A stretch of 19,922 bases of DNA from Bacteroidia bacterium (GTDB taxonomy: Bacteria; Bacteroidota; Bacteroidia; Bacteroidales; VadinHA17). Shown here one piece after another: positions 1 through 6,639 of the stretch. The stretch lies in assembly GCA_026391515.1 (NCBI GenBank), contig JAPLEC010000286.1:1-19922 (forward strand), given 5' to 3'. A model generated the notes under the pieces. That model worked only from the letters and a program-made list of their open reading frames with translations. It had not been told where the DNA came from and made no database searches. The position numbers and the translations under genes are program-made. Positions within the stretch are counted from its first letter, which is position 1; the number at the start of each line of letters is the position of its first letter.

Positions 1-526
1 AAGATAATTGCTCAATCCTGCATAATTTCTGGCCGAACTGAACAAATAGTCCTCAGGTCTTTCAACAATCAATTCCACAACAGGATTATTATGAATATAA
101 TCCAGCTTTTCATCAAAAAACTTGTTTGAGGAAATCTCCTCAGCATGATTTCCATCTTGCCATAGTTTATAGTCCTTAATCGCCTTCAAATTATCGCCTG
201 CCTGTTTAAAATTTCAGCATCCATTCTCTTCTGCTTTCCTGTTTATTAATTATCCGCTTAATAATAGCTTTAGAAGTAAACTTTTTAAAATCCCTTAAAA
301 TTTCTGATAATGTTATTTTGCCAGTTGCTCTGGCAATTAAATGAATATGACTGGACATTATACAATATCCATATATTTCTAATCCTTTTTCTTTTATACA
401 ATACCCTAAGGCATCAATTATAATAAACTTATAATTATTATGGGTGAAAATATCAATCCATCCTACTACTGTCAAGGTTAGGAAATAGCATTTAGTTTGA
501 TCCCAAATTCTATATTTATCCGACAT
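1..526 (-). pseudogene. Frameshifted RAYT (REP-associated, IS200-like HUH transposase), 3' end outside the window
   Basis: The open frame 206-526 encodes 106 residues with the HUH metal-binding motif (MSSHIHLI, His60 and His62) of Y1/IS200-like transposases, then stops at TAA 206-208. In another frame the sequence continues without a stop to the window edge and reads as the rest of the same family: KDYKLWQDGNHAEE, then LDYIHNNPV (Tyr codon at 97-99) and PEDYLFSSARNY. The two halves join if one T of the minus-strand run TTTT (208-211) is skipped, a +1 shift. HUH histidines and the presumed catalytic tyrosine therefore lie in different frames. RAYTs are single-copy domesticated transposases linked to REP hairpins, and hairpin repeats lie just upstream. 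The gene is either decayed, affected by a sequence error, or expressed by frameshifting. Family assignment is confident; functional status is not. Confidence 0.85.
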
Positions 527-572
527 AGCACGAGGATTAAAATACTAATATACGAATAATTGTAGGTAAACT

Positions 573-694
573 GGTTACAAATCCGCGCCAGCGGAACAGG
601 GTAACCACGTTTGCGAGCTCGGCGAAGTCAATTCCGCTCCAGCGGAACAAGGTAACCTCGTTAGTGAGCTCGGCGAAGCCAAATCCGCGCCAGC
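573..694. repeat. 51-bp tandem repeats with hairpins (REP-like)
   Basis: About 2.2 copies of a 51-bp unit occur here, with equivalent positions at 583, 634 and 685. Each full copy carries a CCGC-NCCA-GCGG hairpin followed by a GGTAACC palindrome, a GAGCTCGGCGAAG block and an AT-rich joint. The first hairpin is the most elaborate: GGTTAC (573-578) pairs with GTAACC (601-606) outside TCCGC/GCGGA (582-586/591-595), with loop GCCA. The second is TTCCGC/GCGGAA (632-637/642-647). The third stops after CCGCGCCAGC. The array fills the gap between the transposase start and the trmN6 stop. I infer REP/BIME-like elements related to the adjacent RAYT. They might also act as a transcript 3' end for trmN6, but no U-tract follows them. 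Confidence 0.75.
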
Positions 695-704
695 TTTTTA
701 AAAC

Positions 705-1415
705 TTAGAATTTTAAATAAAAATCCTTCGTAAGTTTTATATATTCTTCCGTAAACTCGTGTCTCTTACCACGTTCGATAGTAAGAAATTTCTCTGCAGC
801 CTTTTGCTTATGCTTTGAAAATGTCAGAATTAACCTTCTGATTTCGCTCGTCGGCAATGGTTTTATTTTCAATATGTTATTACAATAAAAACCATGCTCC
901 TGTGCTTCAGATATAAAAATATTTCCTTCAGCATAAGGCATTATTATCTGAAATCTTCCTTCTTCACTTATCAATCGTGAGGCACCTCTCAGAAGTTCAT
1001 TTATATTTAAAGTATCATTATGCCGGGTAGCAGATTTTCTTAGATCGGGATTTTTCAACGAATTAGTAAAATAAGGCGGATTAGTTACTATTAAATCGAA
1101 TTTAAGGGTCCCGGGATTAAAATTTTGCAGGTCGGTATTTTCAACTTTTATCTTATTACTCCATTTGCTGTTTTCCACATTTTTCAGAGCCTGTTCAAAT
1201 GAACTGTGATCCGGTTCGATGGCGAATATTTCAACACTGCTCCTCTGTGCAAGCATTAAAGCTATAAGACCTGTTCCTGTCCCGATATCAAGGATTTGCT
1301 TAACTCCGGCGACATTTGCGCAGGCACCAAGAAGAACCCCGTCTGTTCCGACTTTAAAGGTACATTTGTCCTGGTAAATGGTAAATTGCTTGAAGCTGAA
1401 GTAGTTATTAGCCAT
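705..1415 (-). CDS. trmN6: tRNA1(Val) (adenine(37)-N6)-methyltransferase
   Basis: A SAM-dependent methyltransferase of the TrmN6/YfiC family, which makes N6-methyladenine at position 37 of tRNA1(Val). Visible motifs are the family N-terminus FSFKQFTIYQDKCTFKVGTDG, SAM-binding motif I LDIGTGTGLIAL, the acidic end of strand 2 (AIEPD), and the adenine-N6 catalytic motif NPPYF. The length, about 236 residues, is normal for the family. I chose ATG 1415 because it places only five residues before FSFKQF. An upstream ATG at 1436 would add seven residues and overlap the preceding gene by 14 bases; it cannot be excluded, since neither start has a Shine-Dalgarno sequence. It is the last gene of a minus-strand run with lolD and DUF2400, 7 bases after the DUF2400 stop. 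Confidence 0.87.
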   Translation of the reverse strand: MANNYFSFKQFTIYQDKCTFKVGTDGVLLGACANVAGVKQILDIGTGTGLIALMLAQRSSVEIFAIEPDHSSFEQALKNVENSKWSNKIKVENTDLQNFNPGTLKFDLIVTNPPYFTNSLKNPDLRKSATRHNDTLNINELLRGASRLISEEGRFQIIMPYAEGNIFISEAQEHGFYCNNILKIKPLPTSEIRRLILTFSKHKQKAAEKFLTIERGKRHEFTEEYIKLTKDFYLKF

Positions 1416-1422
1416 AGAAAAA

Positions 1423-2217
1423 TCAGAATTTTTCATTCACACCAAGACCAAACAGGGCAAAATCGTATTTAACAGGATCTTGAGGATCGAATTCACGTAA
1501 CAAAGCTGTCAGCTCTTCCACCGCTTTCCAGTCGTTTATTTTCCTGGTCAGCAGTCCAAGCTTTCTTGCAGTATTTCCTGAATGCAGATCGAGAGGAATA
1601 TAAAGCATTGAAGGATCAATCCTTTTCCATACTCCAAAATCAACACACCGGTTATCTTTCCGTATCATCCATCTTAGAAACATGTTAAGTCTTTTACCTG
1701 CAGCTCCTTTTTTAATATCTGCAAAGTGTTTTTCTGTTCTCGAAGGATGAGGCAGTGAAAAAAAACAGTCACGCAGATGCATGATACCATCCTTCAGAGA
1801 GCCGCTGGATTTCATCCCTTCCAATAGAATATCCTCCATACTGGAGTATGAATCATAAATATTCCTTAGAGCTGTGATAAAATAGATGCAATCTGTTCCG
1901 TTAAAAGTTCTGTGAATAAATTTGCTGAATTTTTCAATTTCCTTTTTATCGGCGTTACGGATGAAATCAAATGGTTTATTATCCATTATTCCAATCAATT
2001 GCCGTGCGCTTCTCAAAATAAGGTCTCTCCGTCCCCAGGCTATTGCAGCAACAAGAAATCCTGAAATCTCTCTGTCGCGCAGATCAGAGAAGATGTGAGG
2101 AATAGAAACAGGATCGGACTCTATGAAAGATTGATTATTATACTTCAGATATTTCTCTTCGAGAAATTGTTTCATCTCCCTGGCAGGAATGCCTTTGTAT
2201 GATCTTTTAAGATTCAT
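1423..2217 (-). CDS. TIGR02757/DUF2400 family protein
   Basis: A 264-residue protein matching the DUF2400 (TIGR02757) family, which is widespread in Bacteroidota and has no settled function. Recognisable blocks are the N-terminal DPVSIPHIFSDLRDREISGF, then AAIAWGRRDLI, and the C-terminal PLDLHSGNTARKLGLL and DPVKYDFALFGLG. The segment PLDLHSGNTARKLGL resembles the VDTHVxRVxxRLG stretch of HhH-GPD DNA glycosylases, where the Asp is catalytic, so a nucleic-acid repair role is possible; that is my inference. No signal peptide or membrane segment is visible, so it is probably cytoplasmic. Its ATG lies inside the end of the lolD-like gene (11-base overlap), suggesting translational coupling. The downstream methyltransferase follows within a few bases. 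Confidence 0.82.
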   Translation of the reverse strand: MNLKRSYKGIPAREMKQFLEEKYLKYNNQSFIESDPVSIPHIFSDLRDREISGFLVAAIAWGRRDLILRSARQLIGIMDNKPFDFIRNADKKEIEKFSKFIHRTFNGTDCIYFITALRNIYDSYSSMEDILLEGMKSSGSLKDGIMHLRDCFFSLPHPSRTEKHFADIKKGAAGKRLNMFLRWMIRKDNRCVDFGVWKRIDPSMLYIPLDLHSGNTARKLGLLTRKINDWKAVEELTALLREFDPQDPVKYDFALFGLGVNEKF

Positions 2218-2866
2218 TTATAATAAGTCCGTCTTTGATCTGAAAGATACGGTCCGACATATTTGCCAGCTGGCGGTCGTGTGTAACAATTACGATGGTT
2301 TGTCCGAAAGTATCTCTGAGCTTAAAGAAAAGCTTATGCAGTTCATTTTTATTCTCCGTATCCAGATTCCCGGAAGGTTCATCGGCAAGAATTACCGAAG
2401 GATTATTTACCAGTGCTCTGGCAACAGCGACACGCTGCTGCTCGCCTCCGCTGAGCTCTGATGGTTTATGTTCCAATCTGTCTGTAAGACCCAGAAAACC
2501 AAGCAATTCGGTTGCTCTTGATTCAGCTTCAACCTTGCCTTTTCCTGCAATATAAGCAGGGATACAAACATTTTCCAGTGCCGTAAATTCAGGAAGAAGC
2601 TGATGAGACTGGAACACAAATCCAATATTATTATTTCGGAAAGAAGCCAGTGCTTTGCCCTTTAATTTGCTTATATCTGAACCATTATAAAAAATCGTGC
2701 CGCTGTCGGCTTTATCAAGAGTACCTATTATCTGAAGCAGGGTCGTTTTACCTGCACCGCTTGCACCAACAATTGCTACAATTTCCTTGTTGTTGACTTC
2801 AATATTAATTCCTTTAAGGACCTTCAGGTCGCCGAAAGATTTTGTTATTCCTGTGGTTTTAATCAT
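2207..2866 (-). CDS. lolD: LolD-like ABC transporter ATP-binding protein
   Basis: A complete 219-residue ABC ATPase of the MacB/LolD/FtsE class. It has Walker A GASGAGKTT (residues 34-42), a Q-loop at Gln86 (VFQSHQLLPEFTALENV), signature LSGGEQQRVAVARAL (from 138), Walker B VILADEP (158-164) followed by SGNLD, and the H-loop His196 in VTHD. FQ-HxLLPEFTALENV is typical of LolD, which drives release of lipoproteins from the inner membrane with LolC/E-type permeases. No permease is adjacent, so the partner must be encoded elsewhere; the MacB-type permease at 8132-9517 in this window is a possible client. The gene overlaps the DUF2400 gene by 11 bases and lies 81 bases after tatA. LolD is the best name, but a general MacB-type role cannot be excluded. 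Confidence 0.82.
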   Translation of the reverse strand: MIKTTGITKSFGDLKVLKGINIEVNNKEIVAIVGASGAGKTTLLQIIGTLDKADSGTIFYNGSDISKLKGKALASFRNNNIGFVFQSHQLLPEFTALENVCIPAYIAGKGKVEAESRATELLGFLGLTDRLEHKPSELSGGEQQRVAVARALVNNPSVILADEPSGNLDTENKNELHKLFFKLRDTFGQTIVIVTHDRQLANMSDRIFQIKDGLIINES

Positions 2867-2947
2867 TTTATTCCAGGAGTATAAACAATCCGTACTTTTT
2901 GTGAAGGGTAAATCAGATCGTTTTAAGAAATCAGATTCAATTATTTG

Positions 2948-3295
2948 TCAGTCAGTGTAATCGTACTTATATTCATCAGTAACCTCGTTCACATCTTTTT
3001 TGATGCTGTCTGAGACTCCATTTACATCTTTTTTTAAATTGTCGGTTGCTTCATTTACATCTTTAGTAATATTATCTGAAATATTTGTAACGTCTTTCCT
3101 GATAGAACTGCTGACATCATTTATATCGTTACGAATATCTCTTGTACTCGTTTCAAATTCCTGCTTGATGTCGTCAGTAGCTTTTTTAAACTCGCGCATT
3201 CCTTTTGCAAGGCTTTTTGCAATTTCAGGAAGCTTATCTGCGCCAAAAAGAAGTAAGGCAACAATAATAATAACAAATATCTCGGGGCCGCTCAT
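2948..3295 (-). CDS. tatA: TatA/E-type twin-arginine translocase subunit with repeat tail
   Basis: A 115-residue protein with the TatA layout: a short N-terminal membrane helix (residues 5-17, EIFVIIIVALLLF), the hinge FGADKLPE, and an amphipathic helix (EIAKSLAKGMREFKKA). TatA oligomers form the pore through which folded twin-arginine proteins cross the inner membrane. The tail is unusual: residues 43-108 are six consecutive 11-residue units, the last five of the form I-(R/T/K)-K-D-V-x-x-(V/I/A)-(S/T)-D-x. These should make a long charged amphipathic helix. Translation probably starts from a textbook AGGAGG. No tatC or tatB is in the window. TatA is favoured over TatB because of the FGxxKLPE hinge. 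Confidence 0.88.
   Translation of the reverse strand: MSGPEIFVIIIVALLLFGADKLPEIAKSLAKGMREFKKATDDIKQEFETSTRDIRNDINDVSSSIRKDVTNISDNITKDVNEATDNLKKDVNGVSDSIKKDVNEVTDEYKYDYTD
2972..3169 (-). repeat. Six 33-bp in-frame repeats in tatA
   Basis: The DNA for TatA residues 43-108 repeats with a 33-base period. It encodes six units starting at residues 43, 54, 65, 76, 87 and 98; the first is diverged, and the last three are most alike (KKDVNEVTD-type). The repeats differ at many synonymous and non-synonymous positions, so they are old rather than a recent expansion. Confidence 0.85.
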
Positions 3296-3300
3296 AAAAT

Positions 3301-3306
3301 CCTCCT
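3301..3306 (-). promoter_or_regulatory. Strong Shine-Dalgarno of tatA
   Basis: The minus strand reads AGGAGG, then five bases, then the tatA ATG. A perfect site fixes this start, and it stands out because most genes in this window have no recognisable Shine-Dalgarno sequence. Confidence 0.75.
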
Positions 3307-3375
3307 AATTAAATCATCATTTCAGATGTAAAGTTAGAAAAGTTTAATAATATTCATCAATATTAACATAGGCGT

Positions 3376-3405
3376 AAAAAAAGAGGTTGTCTTTCCGGCA
3401 ACCTC
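3376..3405 (-). terminator. Rho-independent terminator of secDF
   Basis: On the minus strand GAGGTTGCC-GGAAA-GACAACCTC forms a 9-bp stem (one G-T pair) with a 5-base loop, followed directly by seven T. It lies 24 bases after the secDF stop and separates secDF from tatA. The T-tract orientation fits the minus strand only. Confidence 0.9.
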
Positions 3406-3428
3406 CTTTATTTCTTTCTTGTAACATC

Positions 3429-6400
3429 TCAGGCTTTTACAGCCACTTTAGCTTCTTCAGGTTCATCACCTTTCTTCTTTATTGTATCGTACATCAAGGC
3501 TGTCGCTACGAAAACTGATGAATAAACTCCGGTTCCAATCCCAACGAGCAATGCAAACATGAATCCGCGGATCACAGCTCCGCCGAAGATGAACATTGCT
3601 ACAATTGTCAGAATAACCGTCAGGGTTGTATTGATCGTTCTGCTCAGAGTCGAATTTATAGCCATATTAAGAACTTCTCTTAACGGACGTTTGCGGTATA
3701 GCGGGATATATTCTCTCAGCCTGTCAAATACAATTACAGTATCATTGATTGAAAATCCGATTATTGTCAGAATTGCAGCAATAAATGCCTGGTCTATCTC
3801 CATTGAGAATGGCATTATTCCCCAGAAAATTGAATAGACGCCGATAACAAGCAGAGTATCATGAGCCAGTGACATCACGGCTCCGAAACCATATTGCCAA
3901 TATCGGAATCTCATAAAAATGTACAGGAACATAAGGACCAGTGATATTCCGATAGCATAGATGGCATTTATTTTAATGTCAGCAGCGACAACCGGACCGA
4001 CAGTTTCAGAACTTTTCATGTAATTGTCCAGAAAATCTTCTTTGGAAACATTATCACTCAGAAAACTTTTTAGTCCTTCATACAGTTTGGTATTAACCTC
4101 ATCTGCTACCCCGGTTTCATTGATCTTATACTTGGTTGTAATTTTAACCTGGTTATCGCTTCCGAAAATAACAACCTGTGGCAGCTCGCCGAAAGATTGG
4201 TTAAGTCTTGCTGCAATATCCGCAGTAATAACAGGCTTATCAAACCGAACTACAAATGTCCGGCCTCCGGTGAAATCTATACCCGGATTAAGCCCTCTGA
4301 CAAACAATGAGATAACACCTGCAAGAAGAATTGCTGCTGAACCTATATAAAAATATTTTCTCATCCCGATAAAATCTATCTTCGTATTTTTAAAGACATT
4401 GGCAGTAATTTTTATTGAGAATTTAAGATCTGCATTTTTTTTCAGAAGGCTGTCATAAATGAGTCTGGTAATAAATATCGCAGTGAACATTGAAGTCAGA
4501 ATACCAATTACCAGAGTAGTAGCAAAACCTTTTATCGGACCCCGTCCAAAAATATATAATACAATTCCAGTTAATATAGTTGTGACGTTTGAGTCAATAA
4601 TTGCAGAATATGCTCTGCTATAACCTTCTGAAATTGCGAGTTTTATACCCTTCCCCGCTCTGAGCTCTTCCCTTATCCTTTCATATATAAGCACGTTGGC
4701 ATCGACCGCCATCCCCATTGTGAGAACCATACCTGCAATTCCGGGGAGTGTAAGCACAGCGCCCAGTGATGCAAGTACTCCAAATAAAAGAAAAACGTTT
4801 GTTATCAGAGCAATATCAGCAATTGTTCCAGCACTTTTACTGTAATAGAATATCATAAATGCAAGAACAAGGGCAAATGCAATCACAAAGGAAATAAAAC
4901 CGGAATTGATAGCCTCCTTGCCAAGGGTCGGTCCCACTATTGTGTATGATTCTATCCTTGCAGGAGCCGGCATCTTACCTGATTTGAGGATGTTCGCAAG
5001 GTCAGTGGCTTCTTCAATTGTAAAATCGCCTGTGATCTCAGTATTTCCGGCAGAAATCTCATTTACAACTCTTGGATAAGAACGAACATAGCCGTCAAGG
5101 ACAACAGCTATACAGCGATGAAGCTCATTTGCTCCTCCCTTATTTTCAATAGCCTGCTTTGTCATTGTTCTCCAGATCTCTGCTCCGTTGCGGGTCATGT
5201 TAAAATTGACATTAACTTCAGATCCGGTAATTCCCGTAGAAGTACGGGCAGATGAAATAGCATCGCCAGTCAGCTTTGGAATACCATTTCCGATATTTAT
5301 TGCATGAAGCTCATATGATGTTTTTGTAATATCATATTTATGAGGATTCTGGCTCCAGTAGAATTTAATGTTGCTCATCGGTCGTTCAACCACCTGGTTG
5401 TTGATCATCACTTTTATCTTTTGGGCAGCGAAAATAGCTCTTATCTGCTTCATTTTCAGATAACTATTGACCTTTGCAGTATCTGTCCCTTTTGCCAGTC
5501 CAACCATACACGATGGATAGGGCTGCCCCTGTTTATCCACTCTTGGTGACAATATACTCCAGAGAGGATTCTGAAGTGCCAATTCGTCACGTGAAGAAGG
5601 CTGGGCAGTAGCTGTGGTGTCTTTTTTAATCAGCTCGAGCAGTGCTTTGTCTGTCATTGTTGTTGTATCAGCAGAAGTTTTCTGATCAGCAGTTTTTGTT
5701 TTAACAGTATCTGTTCTTTCTTTGTTAACCTGCATTGCCCTCAGCAATTTATCAGCTTGGTCAAGAGCTCCGATAACCTCGCTGTTCTCATATGTTTCCC
5801 AGAATTCGAGGTTTGCAGTTCCCTGAAGCAGCTCACGTACTCGTTTGGAATCTTTCTGTCCGGGCAGGTCAATCAGGATACGTCCTTTTATAGAAAGTTT
5901 TGTAATAGTAGGCTGTACAACGCCAAAACGGTCGATTCTTTCTCTGAGTATGCTGAAAGCATTATCAATAGCGATAGTAACTTCAGCATCAAGCGCTTTC
6001 ATAACTTCATCATTGGTAGAATTGAATTTAATATTTCGCGCCTTCATTTCAGGTGCCTGGTAGAAAATTGCATAAAGTTTCTGATTTGGACCTATTTCCT
6101 CGAATGCTCTTCTAAAAAGCGTAAGATAATCAGCCTGACTCTGTTTCTGGAGTTCATTTGCACGGGCAAGTGCATCAAGAAATGTTTTGTTAGTGCTATG
6201 GCTTGACAATGTCTTAAGAATATCTTCGATGGAGATATCAAGGATTACATTCATTCCTCCTTTCAGGTCGAGACCCAGATTTATTTCCTTTTTCTGGCAC
6301 TCTTTATAAGTCTTGCCAATAAAGCTCCATTGATCTTTAGTAAGTGATGCAATTGAGTCAATGTAATTTGTTTCTTTTACAAGGTCGCCTTTAGCATATT

Positions 6401-6509
6401 CTTTTGCATCCTTTTTTACCTTATAAGTTGCTCCGGTAAATGAAAGCTGGTAAATCGACACTAACACCAATGCAATTGTTAGAATGATAATAGCTGCTTT
6501 GTTCTGCAT
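3429..6509 (-). CDS. secDF: Fused protein translocase subunit SecDF
   Basis: A 1026-residue fusion of SecD and SecF, the proton-driven accessory membrane proteins that pull preproteins out of SecYEG. The SecD half begins with a membrane helix (residues 5-25), then the LGLDLKGG motif (near 78-85) and a large periplasmic domain. That domain includes a low-complexity T/K/D-rich insert (roughly 263-310), common in Bacteroidota. Next come the P1-end motif TGDFTIEEATDLANILKSG and six membrane helices carrying GMAVDANVLIYERIREE with Asp603. The SecF half starts near 720, with GIDFTGG (Asp745) and GFSINDTVIVFDRLRE (Asp923). Both Asp-containing helix-4 motifs are intact. It stands alone between two terminators, with a candidate promoter upstream. 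The A-rich leader has no Shine-Dalgarno. Confidence 0.96.
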   Translation of the reverse strand: MQNKAAIIILTIALVLVSIYQLSFTGATYKVKKDAKEYAKGDLVKETNYIDSIASLTKDQWSFIGKTYKECQKKEINLGLDLKGGMNVILDISIEDILKTLSSHSTNKTFLDALARANELQKQSQADYLTLFRRAFEEIGPNQKLYAIFYQAPEMKARNIKFNSTNDEVMKALDAEVTIAIDNAFSILRERIDRFGVVQPTITKLSIKGRILIDLPGQKDSKRVRELLQGTANLEFWETYENSEVIGALDQADKLLRAMQVNKERTDTVKTKTADQKTSADTTTMTDKALLELIKKDTTATAQPSSRDELALQNPLWSILSPRVDKQGQPYPSCMVGLAKGTDTAKVNSYLKMKQIRAIFAAQKIKVMINNQVVERPMSNIKFYWSQNPHKYDITKTSYELHAINIGNGIPKLTGDAISSARTSTGITGSEVNVNFNMTRNGAEIWRTMTKQAIENKGGANELHRCIAVVLDGYVRSYPRVVNEISAGNTEITGDFTIEEATDLANILKSGKMPAPARIESYTIVGPTLGKEAINSGFISFVIAFALVLAFMIFYYSKSAGTIADIALITNVFLLFGVLASLGAVLTLPGIAGMVLTMGMAVDANVLIYERIREELRAGKGIKLAISEGYSRAYSAIIDSNVTTILTGIVLYIFGRGPIKGFATTLVIGILTSMFTAIFITRLIYDSLLKKNADLKFSIKITANVFKNTKIDFIGMRKYFYIGSAAILLAGVISLFVRGLNPGIDFTGGRTFVVRFDKPVITADIAARLNQSFGELPQVVIFGSDNQVKITTKYKINETGVADEVNTKLYEGLKSFLSDNVSKEDFLDNYMKSSETVGPVVAADIKINAIYAIGISLVLMFLYIFMRFRYWQYGFGAVMSLAHDTLLVIGVYSIFWGIMPFSMEIDQAFIAAILTIIGFSINDTVIVFDRLREYIPLYRKRPLREVLNMAINSTLSRTINTTLTVILTIVAMFIFGGAVIRGFMFALLVGIGTGVYSSVFVATALMYDTIKKKGDEPEEAKVAVKA

Positions 6510-6562
6510 TTGTTTTCTTTTGAATTATTCTGTAATTATTCCTTATTCTTATTTATTGAGGC

Positions 6563-6571
6563 GCAAATATA
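6563..6571 (-). promoter_or_regulatory. Candidate Bacteroidota -7 promoter element for secDF
   Basis: The minus strand reads TATATTTGC, an exact match to the TAnnTTTGC -7 consensus of the Bacteroidota primary sigma factor. It is about 54 bases upstream of the secDF ATG and directly after the tolC terminator. No TTTG -33 box at the usual ~19-base spacing is visible, so the call rests on the -7 element and position. Confidence 0.55.
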
Positions 6572-6583
6572 TTAATTTTTTAC

Positions 6584-6614
6584 AAAAAAAAGGCTGAATA
6601 TGCACTATCCAGCC
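6584..6614 (-). terminator. Rho-independent terminator of the HlyD-permease-TolC operon
   Basis: The minus strand reads GGCTGGATA-GTGCA-TATTCAGCC, a 9-bp stem with one G-T pair and a 5-base loop, then eight T. It begins 25 bases after the TolC-family stop codon and ends the export operon before secDF. Confidence 0.9.
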
Positions 6615-6639
6615 CAAGTATATTTTAATTAACTCTCTT

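Noticed and set aside
573..694. CRISPR-like array
   Set aside because: The 51-bp units are directly adjacent, with no unique spacers, only about two copies, and no cas genes.
3328..3336. TAACTTTAC as a -7 promoter element for tatA
   Set aside because: It differs from TAnnTTTG at the G. The only upstream TTG is at a spacing of 21 rather than about 19, so support is too weak to list.
3383..3405. The hairpin as a plus-strand or bidirectional terminator
   Set aside because: No plus-strand gene ends nearby, and the plus-side T stretch is interrupted. The seven-T run belongs to the minus strand.
5757..6206. 149-residue open frame on the plus strand
   Set aside because: It is antisense to the conserved secDF periplasmic domain, with no recognisable motif or start signal.
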